From Lycorma delicatula (taxonomy: Eukaryota > Arthropoda > Insecta > Hemiptera > Fulgoridae): 64,000 bases of DNA. Each line of letters opens with the position of its first letter. Position 1 is the stretch's first letter. The position numbers and the translations under genes were made by a program. The notes beneath the pieces were generated by a model. The model ran no database searches, had not been told where the DNA came from, and was given only the letters and a program-made list of their open reading frames with translations. The stretch covers positions 53,515,841-53,579,840 of the forward strand of contig NC_134465.1 of NCBI RefSeq assembly GCF_047948215.1, written 5' to 3'. This document shows positions 43,815-55,655 of the stretch, in pieces.

Positions 43815-44324
43815 CTATAAGTCTGTCTCTTTTTTAACTATATTTTTCCAAATACTTCTTTTTTCATCTATTTGCCGTAATACCTCTTCATTTGTCTCTT
43901 TATCCACCCATCTGATTATTAACATTCTCCTATAGCACCACATTTCAAAAGCTTCTAATCCTTTCTTCTCAGATACTCTGATCGTGCAAGTTTCACTTCC
44001 ATATAAAGCGACACTCCAAACATATACTTTCAAAAATCTTTTCCTGACATTTAAATTAATTTTAGATGTAAACAAATTATATTTCTTACTGAAGGCTCGT
44101 TTCGCTTGTGCTATTTGGCATTTTATATCGCTCCTGCTTCGTCCATCTTTAGTAATTCTACTTCCCAAATAACAAAATTCTTCTACCTCCATAATCTTTT
44201 TTCCTCCTATTTTCACATTCAGTGGTCCATCTATGTTATTTCTACTACATTTCATTACTTTTGTTTTGTTCTTGTTTATTTTCATGCAATAGTTCTTGCA
44301 TAGGACTTCATCTATGCCGTTCAT
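43815..44324 (-). pseudogene. LINE post-RT domain, 169 codons open
   Basis: Open frame MNGIDEVLCKNYCMKINKNK through FCYLGSRITKDGRSRSDIKC, KRFLKVYVWSVALYGSETC and RRMLIIRWVDKETNEEVLRQ. This is the thumb/connection and C-terminal region of RTE-type LINE polyproteins. The Met is internal. The catalytic FDDDIV motif lies just upstream in the same element (about 44,370), separated by a frame break. Confidence 0.82.
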
Positions 44325-45585
44325 TGTTTCTTCTAAATACTTTTTTACTCTCGGCTAGAATTACTATATCATCATCAAATCGTAGTATCTTTATCTTTTC
44401 ACCTTGTACTGTTATTCCAAATCTAAATTGTTTTTTAACATCATTAACTGCTAGTTCCATGTAAAGATTAAAAAGTAACGGAGATAGGGAACATCCTTGT
44501 CAGACTCCCTTTCTTATTATGGCTTCTTTCTTATGTTCTTCAATTATACTGTTGCTGTTTGGTTCCTGTACATGTTAGCAATTATTCTTCTATCTCTGTA
44601 TTTGAACCCTAATTTTTTTAAAATGCTGAACATTTTATTTCAGTCTACCGTTATCGAATGCCTTTTCTAGGTCTATAAACACCAAGTATGTTGGTTTGTA
44701 TCTTCCTTCTACTATTAATCTGAGGCCTAAAATTGCTTCCCTTTTCCCTATACTTTTCCTGAAACCAAATTGGTCTTCTCCTAACACTTCTTCCACTCTC
44801 CTCTCAATTCTTCTGTATAGAATTCTAGTTAAGATTTTTGATGCATGACTAAACTAATTGTTCTGTATACTTCACATTTATCTGCCCCTGCTTTCTTTGG
44901 TATCATGACTATAACACTTTTTTTTGAAGTCTGATGGAAATTCCCCTTTTTCATAAATATTACACACCAGTTTGTATAATCTATCAATCGCTTCCTCACC
45001 TGCACTGCGCAGTGATTCTACAGAGGTATTCAGTCTATTTCAGGAGCCTTTCTGCCATTTAAATCATAAATTAGGCCATTTAAATGGTCTCTTAAATTCA
45101 GATGTCAGTATTGTTTCTCCCATTTCATCCTCCTCAACTTCCTCTTCTTCCTCTATTACACCATTTTCTAATTCATTTCCCTCTGTATAACTCTTCAATA
45201 TATTCCACCCATCTATCAACTTTACCTTTCGTATTATATATTGGTGTACCATCTTTGTTTAACACATTATTAGATTTTAATTTATGTACCCCAAGACTTT
45301 CCTTAACTTTCCTGTATGCTCTGTCTATTTTACTAATGTTCATTTCTCTTTCCACTTCTGACACTTTTCTTTAATCCACTCTTCTTTTCGCCAGCTTGCT
45401 CTTCCTGTTTATAGCATTTCTTAATTGCCGATAGTTCCTTTTACTTTCTTCATCACTAGCATTCTTATATTTTCTACGTTCATCCATCAGCTGCAATATA
45501 TCGTCTGAAACCCAAGGTTTTCTACCAGTTATCTTTGTTCCGCCGAAGTTTGCTTCTGATTTAAGAATTCCTTTTTAACATTCTC

Positions 45586-45828
45586 TCATTCTTGTACATT
45601 TTCTACCTTATCTTTTTTACTCAGACCTCTTGTGATGTCCTCCTCAAAAATCTTCTTTACCTCTTCCTCAAGCTTCTCTAAATTCCACAGATTCATCTGA
45701 CACCTTTTCTTCAGGTTTTTAAACCCCAGTCTACATTTCATTATCACCAAATTATGGTCGCTATCAATGTCTGCTCCAGGATAAGTTTTGTAGTCAACGA
45801 GTTGATTTCTAAATCTTTGCTTAACCAT
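45586..45828 (-). pseudogene. LINE endonuclease C-terminus and linker
   Basis: An 80-codon frame with KQRFRNQLVDYKTYPGADID, SDHNLVIMKCRLGFKNLKK and a charged linker ending ENVQE. SDH is the last catalytic motif of the endonuclease. It is separated from the preceding piece by a stop/frame break between 45,829 and 45,927. It recurs unchanged in units 2 and 3. Confidence 0.8.
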
Positions 45829-45927
45829 GATATAATCTATCTGATACCTTGCAGTATCGCCTGGCTTTTTCCAAGTGTATATTCTTCTATTATGATTTTT
45901 AAATTGAGTGTTGGCAATTACTAAATT

Positions 45928-46551
45928 CTACTTCGTGCAAAACTCTATAAGTCGGTCCCCTCTTTCATTCCTTTTGCCCAGCCCGTATTCACCCACTATA
46001 TTTCCTTCCTTGCCTTTTCCAATGCTTGCATTCCAATCTCCAACTATTATTAAATTTTCATCTCCTTTTACATGTTTAATTGCTTCATCAATCTCTTCAT
46101 ATACACACTCTACCTCATCATCATCATGGGTGCTTGTAGGCATATAGACGTTAACAATCATTGTCTGTTTAGGTTTTGATTTTATCCTTATTACAATGAT
46201 TCTATCGCTATGCGTTTTGAAATACTCTACTCTCTTCCCTATCTTCTTGTTAATTATGAAACCTACTCCTGCCTGCCCATTATTTGAAGCTGAGTTAATT
46301 ATTCTAAAATCACCTGACCAAAAGTCGCCTTCCTCTTCCCACCGAACCTCACTAATTCCTATCCTATCCATTAACCTTTTTAAATTTTCTAGCCTACCAA
46401 CCTTTTTTAAACTTCTAAAATTCCACGCTCCGACTCGTAGAATGTTATTTAATTTTCTGGTGACCCCTTTCTTAGTAGTCCCCACTTGGAGATCCGAATG
46501 GTGGACTAGTTTACCTCCGGAATATTTTACCAAGGAAGGCGTCTCCATCAT
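45928..46551 (-). CDS. LINE-encoded AP endonuclease domain, 207 codons open
   Basis: The apurinic-type endonuclease of the LINE nicks target DNA to prime reverse transcription. It has VGAWNFRSLKK (Asn motif), ISEVRWEEEGDFW (Glu motif), VNVYMPTSTHDDDEVE and IIVGDWNASIGKG (Asp/Asn motif). The final catalytic SDH motif (DIDSDHNLVIMKCRL) lies in the next piece at 45,586-45,828 after a stop, so the domain is split. It resembles craniofacial development protein 2-like predictions, which are themselves RTE-derived. The Met start sits 11 codons before the ancestral VKYSGGKLVHHSDLQVG text. Only unit 1 of the array keeps this frame whole. Confidence 0.85.
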   Translation of the reverse strand: MMETPSLVKYSGGKLVHHSDLQVGTTKKGVTRKLNNILRVGAWNFRSLKKVGRLENLKRLMDRIGISEVRWEEEGDFWSGDFRIINSASNNGQAGVGFIINKKIGKRVEYFKTHSDRIIVIRIKSKPKQTMIVNVYMPTSTHDDDEVECVYEEIDEAIKHVKGDENLIIVGDWNASIGKGKEGNIVGEYGLGKRNERGDRLIEFCTK

Positions 46552-46851
46552 TGCTATATGAAAATGCAGAGAGCCACATTTTCTTGGAAAAAAAGCAGCT
46601 GTAGTTTTCCATTGCTTTCAGCTGCGCAGTACTCAGAGGACTGAGTGATGTTGATATGGCCGTTAAAGTCATTCTGACTCACGCCCCTAACAACTACTGA
46701 AAGAGCTGCTGCCCTCTTTCAGGAATCATTCGTTAGTCTGGCTCTCAACAGATACCTCTCCGATATGGTTGCACCTTCGGTCCAGCTACTCTGTATCCCT
46801 GAGCACTCAAGCCCCCTCACCAACGGCAAAGTCTCATGATTCATAGAGGAG

Positions 46852-47914
46852 GCATGTGCTGTACAAAAGCTGAATAAAAATGTGGGAGTGGATAAACTAT
46901 CCATAGAGAATGAATAGAAAATTAATTAAAAGAACACAATATACGAACACATATATCAGAAATCATAGAATTTTGCAACTCAAGTAATTAAATTGCAAAC
47001 GATGGACACAAAGAAATCAAAATAAAAGTTTTAAATGGACAAAAATCAAAATAAGTCCAAAAGGGAAGATAGAATAAAAAAGAATAGAAGATTTTGAAGA
47101 TTATGGAGATCTGAATTTCTGCTGATTGAGTACTGCTGCAACAGTTTTACGCCATATATATTTAGACACGTCTCCGTTTCACGAAGATTCAGTTTCAGCT
47201 ACGGTTTTATGAGCTCTTAAAATTATAAAATAAAAATATAAAAACTGCATAAAAAACATAATTTGAGAAGTAGTTTTTAATTCACTCACAATTTTGTTTT
47301 AACTTATATGCCAAAAATTATTCCAAAACACTCTGCAATAAGAGATATCTGTTTTATATATATTTTGTTTAGTTTAATCAGTGTTTTTGGTTTAGTTTCC
47401 CGGTAACTCAAAAATACAGTTTTAATTTTTCATAAATATTTTATTTACCATCTATATATTTATGATCAACACTGCTGTTTGTAGGAGCCCAGTGTTAATG
47501 CTTAAATTCAAACTATCATTCACCCTAAAAACCAGTGATCTAGCACCCCTAAAATTCTAATGTTTATATATACATATATATATATAAACATGAGGGTTTA
47601 AAAATGTTTCATGATGAGATAAATAACCAAATCATAAAAATTAATAATTTTTTCAAAGATTAATACATGGCATCTTTATATTATTTAAAATATTTATAAC
47701 TCATTTAATTGACCTCTAAAATGCAGACAAGGTAGCAAGTAAAATTGTTAACTTACAATATCACTGTACATACTAACTTAAAAATAATATTTACTTACAA
47801 TATGAACAAAAGTGACATAAGATAATGATAAAAAAATAAAAATAAAATATACGAATGAGAAATACGTGAATGGTATCAAAGGAAATGTTAAGTAAAAGGA
47901 AAAATTATACTACT
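46852..47914. other. unique flank carried in each array unit
   Basis: About 1.06 kb upstream of the LINE 5' end, beginning with the right target-site copy. No gene is seen. It contains blocks shared with the diverged repeat zone (46,963-47,105 matches 42,059-42,205) and a TGTTTATATATA...TATATAAACA hairpin near 47,562-47,592. It recurs at 49,629-50,678 and 52,393-53,461. Confidence 0.75.
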
Positions 47915-49628
47915 CTTCCTCTTCTTCCTCTATTACACCATTTTCTAATTCATTTCCCTCTGTATAACTCTTCAATATATTCCACCCATCTATCAACTTT
48001 ACCTTTCGTATTATATATTGGTGTACCATCTTTGTTTAACACATTATTAGATTTTAATTTATGTACCCCAAAACTTTCCTTAACTTTCCTGTATGCTCTG
48101 TCTATTTTACTAATGTTCATTTCTCTTTCCACTTCTGACACTTTTCTTTAATCCACTCTTCTTTTCGCCATTTTGCTCTTCCTGTTTATAGCATTACTTA
48201 ATTGCCGATAGTTCCTTTTACTTTCTTCATCACTAGCATTCTTATATTTTCTACGTTCATCCATCAGCTGCAATATATCGTCTGAAACCCAAGGTTTTCT
48301 ACCAGTTATCTTTGTTCCGCCGAAGTTTGCTTCTGATTTAAGAATTCCTTTTTAACATTGTCTCATTCTTGTACATTTTCTACCTTATCTTTTTTACTCA
48401 GACCTCTTGTGATGTCCTCCTCAAAAATCTTCTTTACCTCTTCCTCAAGCTTCTCTAAATTCCACAGATTCATCTGACACCTTTTCTTCAGGTTTTTAAA
48501 CCCCAGTCTACATTTCATTATCACCAAATTATGGTCGCTATCAATGTCTGCTCCAGGATAAGTTTTGTAGTCAACGAGTTGATTTCTAAATCTTTGCTTA
48601 ACCATGATATAATCTATCTGATGCCTTGCAGTATCGCCTGGCTTTTTCCAAGTGTATATTCTTCTATTATGATTTTTAAATTGAGTGTTGGCAATTACTA
48701 AATTCTACTTCGTGCAAAACTCTATAAGTCGGTCCCCTCTTTCATTCCTTTTGCCCAGCCCGTATTCACCCACTATATTTCCTTCCTTGCCTTTTCCAAT
48801 GCTTGCATTCCAATCTCCAACTATTATTAAATTTTCATCTCCTTTTACATGTTTAATTGCTTCATCAATCTCTTCATATACACACTCTACCTCATCATCA
48901 TCATGGGTGCTTGTAGGCATATAGACGTTAACAATCATTGTCTGTTTAGGTTTTGATTTTATCCTTATTACAATGATTCTATCGCTATCGTTTTGAAATA
49001 CTCTACTCTCTTCCCTATCTTCTTGTTAATTATGAAACCTACTCCTGCCTGCCCATTATTTGAAGCTGAGTTAATTATTCTAAAATCACCTGACCAAAAG
49101 TCGCCTTCCTCTTCCCACCGAACCTCACTAATTCCTATCCTATCCATTAACCTTTTTAAATTTTCTAGCCTACCAACCTTTTTTAAACTTCTAAAATTCC
49201 ACGCTCCGACTCGTAGAATGTTATTTAATTTTCTGGTGACCCCTTTCTTAGTAGTCCCCACTTGGAGATCCGAATGGTGGACTAGTTTACCTCCGGAATA
49301 TTTTACCAAGGAAGGCGTCTCCATCATTGCTATATGAAAATGCAGAGAGCCACATTTTCTTGGAAAAAAAGCAGCTGTAGTTTTCCATTGCTTTCAGCTG
49401 CGCAGTACTCAGAGGACTGAGTGATGTTGATATGGCCGTTAAAGTCATTCTGACTCACGCCCCTAACAACTACTGAAAGAGCTGCTGCCCTCTTTCAGGA
49501 ATCATTCGTTAGTCTGGCTCTCAACAGATACCTCTCCGATATGGTTGCACCTTCGGTCCAGCTACTCTGTATCCCTGAGCACTCAAGCCCCCTCACCAAC
49601 GGCAAAGTCTCATGATTCATAGAGGAGG
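47915..49628 (-). mobile_element. LINE 5' half, unit 2 of the triplication
   Basis: A copy of 45,138-46,851. The endonuclease frame is split at about 48,988 by loss of one base (GCTATCGTTTT against GCTATGCGTTTT in unit 1). That leaves 119 codons (48,968-49,327) and 77 codons (48,705-48,938). The SDH piece lies at 48,363-48,605 and the RT-start piece at 47,950-48,141. It has no RT catalytic region or 3' end, so it cannot be mobile. Confidence 0.88.
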
Positions 49629-50678
49629 CATGTGCTGTACAAAAGCTGAATAAAAATGTGGGAGTGGATAAACTATCCATAGAGAATGAATAGAAAATTA
49701 ATTAAAAGAACACAATATACGAACACATATATCAGAAATCATAGAATTTTGCAACTCAAGTAATTAAATTGCAAACGATGGACACAAAGAAATCAAAATA
49801 AAAGTTTTAAATGGACAAAAATCAAAATAAGTCCAAAAGGGAAGATAGAATAAAAAAGAATAGAAGATTTTGAAGATTATGGAGATCTGAATTTCTGCTG
49901 ATTGAGTACTGCTGCAACAGTTTTACGCCATATATATTTAGACACGTCTCTGTTTCATGAAGATTCAGTTTCAGCTACGGTTTTATGAGCTCTTAAAATT
50001 ATAAAATAAAAATATAAAAACTGCATAAAAAACATAATTTGAGAAGTCGTTTTTAATTCACTCACAATTTTGTTTTAACTTATATGCCAAAAATTATTCC
50101 AAAACACTCTGCAATAAGAGATATCTGTTTTATATATATTTTGTTTAGTTTAATCAGTGTTTTTGGTTTAGTTTCCCGGTAACTCAAAAATACAGTTTTA
50201 ATTTTTCATAAATATTTTATTTACCATCTATATATTTATGATCAACACTACTGTTTGTAGGAGCCCAGTGGTAATGCTTAAATTCAAACTATCATTCACC
50301 CTAAAAACCAGTGATCTAGCACCCCTAAAATTCTAATATATATATATATAAACATGAGGGTTTAAAAATGTTTCATGATGAGATAAATAACCAAATCATA
50401 AAAATTAATAATTTTTTCAAAGATTAATACACGGCATCTTTATATTATTTAAAATATTTATAACTCATTTAATTGACCTCTAAAATGCAGACAAGGTAGT
50501 AAGTAAAATTGTTAACTTACAATATCACTGTACATACTAACTTAAAAATAATATTTACTTACAATATGAACAAAAGTGACATAAGATAATGATAAAAAAA
50601 TAAAAATAAAATATACGAATGAGAAATACGTGAATGGTATCAAAGGAAATGTTAAGTAAATGGAAAAATTATACTACT

Positions 50679-52392
50679 CTTCCTCTTCTTCCTCTATTAC
50701 ACCATTTTCTAATTCATTTCCCTCTGTATAACTCTTCAATATATTCCACCCATCTATCAACTTTACCTTTCGTATTATATATTGGTGTACCATCTTTGTT
50801 TAACACATTATTAGATTTTAATTTATGTACCCCAAAACTTTCCTTAACTTTCCTGTATGCTCTGTCTATTTTACTAATGTTCATTTCTCTTTCCACTTCT
50901 GACACTTTTCTTTAATCCACTCTTCTTTTCGCCAGTTTGCTCTTCCTGTTTATAGCATTACTTAATTGCCGATAGTTCCTTTTACTTTCTTCATCACTAG
51001 CATTCTTATATTTTCTACGTTCATCCATCAGCTGCAATATATCGTCTGAAACCCAAGGTTTTCTACCAGTTATCTTTGTTCCGCCGAAGTTTGCTTCTGA
51101 TTTAAGAATTCCTTTTTAACATTGTCTCATTCTTGTACATTTTCTACCTTATCTTTTTTACTCAGACCTCTTGTGATGTCCTCCTCAAAAATCTTCTTTA
51201 CCTCTTCCTCAAGCTTCTCTAAATTCCACAGATTCATCTGACACCTTTTCTTCAGGTTTTTAAACCCCAGTCTACATTTCATTATCACCAAATTATGGTC
51301 GCTATCAATGTCTGCTCCAGGATAAGTTTTGTAGTCAACGAGTTGATTTCTAAATCTTTGCTTAACCATGATATAATCTATCTGATACCTTGCAGTATCG
51401 CCTGGCTTTTTCCAAGTGTATATTCTTCTATTATGATTTTTAAATTGAGTGTTGGCAATTACTAAATTCTACTTCGTGCAAAACTCTATAAGTCGGTCCC
51501 CTCTTTCATTCCTTTTGCCCAGCCCGTATTCACCCACTATATTTCCTTCCTTGCCTTTTCCAATGCTTGCATTCCAATCTCCAACTATTATTAAATTTTC
51601 ATCTCCTTTTACATGTTTAATTGCTTCATCAATCTCTTCATATACACACTCTACCTCATCATCATCATGGGTGCTTGTAGGCATATAGACGTTAACAATC
51701 ATTGTCTGTTTAGGTTTTGATTTTATCCTTATTACAATGATTCTATCGCTATCGTTTTGAAATACTCTACTCTCTTCCCTATCTTCTTGTTAATTATGAA
51801 ACCTACTCCTGCCTGCCCATTATTTGAAGCTGAGTTAATTATTCTAAAATCACCTGACCAAAAGTCGCCTTCCTCTTCCCACCGAACCTCACTAATTCCT
51901 ATCCTATCCATTAACCTTTTTAAATTTTCTAGCCTACCAACCTTTTTTAAACTTCTAAAATTCCACGCTCCGACTCGTAGAATGTTATTTAATTTTCTGG
52001 TGACCCCTTTCTTAGTAGTCCCCACTTGGAGATCCGAATGGTGGACTAGTTTACCTCCGGAATATTTTACCAAGGAAGGCGTCTCCATCATTGCTATATG
52101 AAAATGCAGAGAGCCACATTTTCTTGGAAAAAAAGCAGCTGTAGTTTTCCATTGCTTTCAGCTGCGCAGTACTCAGAGGACTGAGTGATGTTGATATGGC
52201 CGTTAAAGTCATTCTGACTCACGCCCCTAACAACTACTGAAAGAGCTGCTGCCCTCTTTCAGGAATCATTCGTTAGTCTGGCTCTCAACAGATACCTCTC
52301 CGATATGGTTGCACCTTCGGTCCAGCTACTCTGTATCCCTGAGCACTCAAGCCCCCTCACCAACGGCAAAGTCTCATGATTCATAGAGGAGG
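50679..52392 (-). mobile_element. LINE 5' half, unit 3 of the triplication
   Basis: A copy of the same segment with the same one-base endonuclease deletion as unit 2 (119 codons at 51,732-52,091; 77 codons at 51,469-51,702). The SDH piece is at 51,127-51,369 and the RT-start piece at 50,714-50,905. It reads GCCAGTTTGC where unit 2 reads GCCATTTTGC and unit 1 GCCAGCTTGC. Confidence 0.88.
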
Positions 52393-53101
52393 CATGTGCT
52401 GTACAAAAGCTGAATAAAAATGTGGGAGTGGATAAACTATCCATAGAGAATGAATAGAAAATTAATTAAAAGAACACAATATACGAACACATATATCAGA
52501 AATCATAGAATTTTGCAACTCAAGTAATTAAATTGCAAACGATGGACACAAAGAAATCAAAATAAAAGTTTTAAATGGACAAAAATCGAAATAAGTCCAA
52601 AAGGGAAGCTAGAATAAAAAAGAATAGAAGATTTTGAAGATTATGGAGATCTGAATTTCTGCTGATTGAGTACTGCTGCAACAGTTTTACGCCATATATA
52701 TTTAGACACGTCTCCGTTTCACGAAGATTCAGTTTCAGCTACGGTTTTATGAGCTCTTAAAATTATAAAATAAAAATATAAAAACTGCATAAAAAACATA
52801 ATTTGAGAAGTAGTTTTTAATTCACTCACAATTTTGTTTTAACTTATATGCCAAAAATTATTCCAAAACACTCTGCAATAAGAGATATCTGTTTTATATA
52901 TATTTTGTTTAGTTTAATCAGTGTTTTTGGTTTAGTTTCCCGGTAACTCAAAAATACAGTTTTAATTTTTCATAAATATTTTATTTACCATCTATATATT
53001 TATGATCAACACTGCTGTTTGTAGGAGCCCAGTGTTAATGCTTAAATTCAAACTATCATTCACCCTAAAAACCAGTGATCTAGCACCCCTAAAATTCTAA
53101 T

Positions 53102-53135
<34 letters not shown>

Positions 53136-53873
53136 ATGAGGGTTTAAAAATGTTTCATGATGAGATAAATAACCAAATCATAAAAATTAATAATTTTTCA
53201 AAGATTAATACATGGCATCTTTATATTATTTTAAATATTTATAACTCATTTAATTGACCTCTAAAATGCAGACAAGGTAGCAAGTAAAATTGTTAACTTA
53301 CAATATCACTGTACATACTAACTTAAAAATAATATTTACTTACAAGATGAACAAAAGTGACATAAGATAATGATAAAAAAATAAAAATAAAATATACGAA
53401 TGAGAAATACGTGAATGGTATCAAAGGGAATGTTAAGTAAAAGGAAAAATTATATACTACTCTTGTCAAAGTTGTACCCAATAAAAATAAAAGTAATAAA
53501 ATATACGATGCTAAATTTTGTTCAGCTATACCAAAAGTTTTCCAAAACCTACACAATAGTAGTAAAATACATACAAACATCATAATGACATATTCTCTGA
53601 ATGCAAGTCCGTGCATCAATATCCAAATTCAGAGAAAAAAATTTAAATAAACAAAAAACCAAATTTGATTTTGAGATCACACAAATTTACAATATACTTA
53701 TACATATACTTACTTTACATTATACTTTTATCTATAAAAATTTGTAAACTGTCAGTAGCAAAAATAAAAATATATTTAATTATGATGACATCAAAAATAA
53801 GAAAAAGTAATAATCCACACGTATTAATAAAATATCCATATAAAATATCCACTATAGAAAAACTAGCATCCAT

Positions 53874-54720
53874 TTAGAATAAAAAAATTAAGTGCCAACT
53901 ATCCTTGTTAAATATATTTTGCAGTAGGGGTTTTTCTGCATTTATAGTTGTACCACATGCCATGAAATTAATCACCAGCTTGCCAAACCGATCCCAAAAG
54001 ACTGTGGTCGTTAGTTTGCGTCCAAATGGCTGCTGTGGCTTGACCTTTATCGGTTTGGTTGGTGATTGAGGATGACACCATTCACTTGAATGCAGTTTTC
54101 TCTCTGGCGTGTAATACAAAATCCATGTTTCATCGCCAATAACAATTGAATTAAGGAACTCATCGCCTTTTTCTGTGTAGCGCATCAAAAATTCCAAACC
54201 AGATCCCATTCAGATTTTTGTGCAACATTCTGTTAAGATGTGTGGCACGCAGTGTGCCCAAACCTTTCTGAATCCTAATTGGTAACAGCTCTTGAAACAT
54301 TTGTAAATGGAAGGGCCAGTTCGGAAATTGGTGAGCGATTAAGTCCTCTGTGATTATCAAGGGCCTCCACGAACATTCTTCATTGAGCATATTAATTCTG
54401 TTAACTTTTCATACCATTTTTGGACGTTCCTTTTGTTCATTACATTACCACCATATGTAGCAACCAACTGTCTATGAATTTTAACCGACTTAATGTTTTG
54501 ATGTTTTAAAAAACGTTTACTCCCATTTATTTCAGTCGGCAGAAATATTGGATTTTTTCCTATTAATTTTATAACTTAATCAACTCTCATGTAATCAAAG
54601 ATATTGCAACATGACAACTTACAAACAACAATGCAGTGTGTACATTACTAGCGTCGCCATGAACGACACAGGTTCGTCAACCTTAAGGAGAGAGTGGTCT
54701 TTAATTTAGATATAGATGAT
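53874..54720 (-). mobile_element. mariner remnant (third mariner type)
   Basis: On the - strand 53,874-54,209 is open and reads IVIGDETWILYYTPE (first Asp), SEWCHPQSPTKP, TTTVFWDRFGKLVINFMACG and TTINAEKP. In another frame 54,160-54,390 gives ITEDLIAHQFPNWPFHLQM and LGTLRATHLNRMLHKN, the linker between the HTH and the catalytic domain. Frameshifted, with the second and third Asp blocks missing. Confidence 0.8.
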
Positions 54721-55485
54721 CCCTTGTATATCTTGAGTCACATCTTGATTACTTCATGAGGATTATTTGATCATTAAATACAACTGTACTGCTTAATTTA
54801 CTCTTTAAGTTTAAGAAATGCCTTACAAATCCATAAAATTTCAGTATTATTTTTATCACATTTCCACAACTGAAGTATATTAACATTATTCTGTAATAAA
54901 CATAGCAAAAACACTGCAAAAAAAAGTTGAATATACAGAAAACACTACAAAAATGAATAGATATCTACAAAAAAAATAGCTGCTTTGCACAACTGTCAAC
55001 ATAATGAAATATGATTATCTGTACTAATATGATTATCATGATGAGTTATCTGTACTTTTAGAATTTTATTACATGCTCATTCTGGTGGCATCAATCATGA
55101 AATCTCTCTTAATAGCTCATTGAACTCATGAAAATTACCAAATTTTTAATTGAGAAAAACAATAACTTTGTACTGCTTACATAAGGTAACAGTTAGGTGA
55201 TTAAATGTTCCATCATTATCATCCTTCCACAAATCTATGAGTGGAACCCAGACTCTCATACTATTCTAATAAATAATAAATTTCAGAGGAATATTTCAAT
55301 TCAGTGACTAGGAAAGTTTACTTGTATGTCTCTAAAAATGATACACAATAATGGGTTTTGTGGGAAAATATACTTTTGTTTATAGTTAATATACAGAAAC
55401 CAATTACCAACAATTGAATTTTATTTTAACTCATTCAAGGGCTTTCAGAATTAAATTCCATCTTCAGGAACTCCTGTATTTGTCC

Positions 55486-55655
55486 TAATTATAAAATTAA
55501 TTAAAACTTAGCGTATAAAATTATAAAAAATTGTGATACTTGAATAAAACAACGGTTAGTAATCATATTTTTTTAACCAAACTGTTATGTTTTAAGCAAA
55601 TATCACAATTTTTTATAATTATACAGGTAAAGTTTTAATTATGTTATAAATAAGA
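55486..55655. repeat. imperfect palindrome, about 75-bp arms
   Basis: The left arm (ATTAAAACTTAGCGTATAAA, TTATAAAAAATTGTGATACT, TGAATAAAACAACGGTTAG) pairs imperfectly with the right arm (AACCAAACTGTTATGTTTTA, TATCACAATTTTTTATAATT, ACAGGTAAAGTTTTAAT). Likely a MITE-like relic. Confidence 0.6.

Larger units (their letters stand above)
43602..46851 (-). mobile_element. full-length RTE-type LINE, 3.25 kb, with perfect 13-bp TSD
   Basis: GCATGTGCTGTAC flanks it exactly at 43589-43601 and 46852-46864. The - strand runs from a 5' UTR (46,851 to about 46,560) through endonuclease (46,551 to about 45,740), RT (about 45,500-44,350) and C-terminal domain (44,324-43,815) to a 3' end with a poly(T) run on the + strand (43,602-43,610). 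RT motifs seen: GCSLSPLLFNLY, and RFDDDIVILAE where FADD is usual. In-frame stops and shifts break the long ORF into pieces of 207, 80, 63 and 169 codons, so it needs its relatives to move. Related fragments lie at 11.1 and 38.4 kb. Confidence 0.92.
45138..53464. repeat. three tandem units of about 2.77 kb
   Basis: Units are 45138-47914 (2,777 bp), 47915-50678 (2,764 bp) and 50679-53461 (2,783 bp), near-identical throughout. Each holds the LINE 5' part (1,714 bp: partial RT, endonuclease, 5' UTR) plus about 1,063 bp of the LINE's upstream flank. Junctions read CTACTCTTCCTCTTCTTCCT. The left flank reads AACTTCCTCTTC and the right flank CTACTCTTGTCAAAG, so the units join at a 3-bp CTT microhomology. 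Differences are point changes, one indel in the endonuclease and TA-run length (near 47,570, 50,338 and 53,105). Confidence 0.93.

Noticed and set aside
45102..45374. + strand open frames through the LINE copies (also at 46,196, 47,870, 48,993, 50,634 and 51,757)
   Set aside because: They are antisense shadows of the - strand LINE coding sequence and repeat with every array unit.
45928..46551. 207-codon frame as a host craniofacial development protein 2 gene
   Set aside because: It is the endonuclease domain of a LINE with a poly(A) tail and target duplication. Such gene names derive from RTE elements.
46719..46904. 61-codon - strand frame repeated three times
   Set aside because: It lies in the LINE 5' UTR and crosses its 5' end into the target-site flank. 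No protein similarity is apparent.
53874..54720. Intact SETMAR-like gene
   Set aside because: It carries only mariner transposase pieces in two frames, with no SET domain, so it is a broken transposon.
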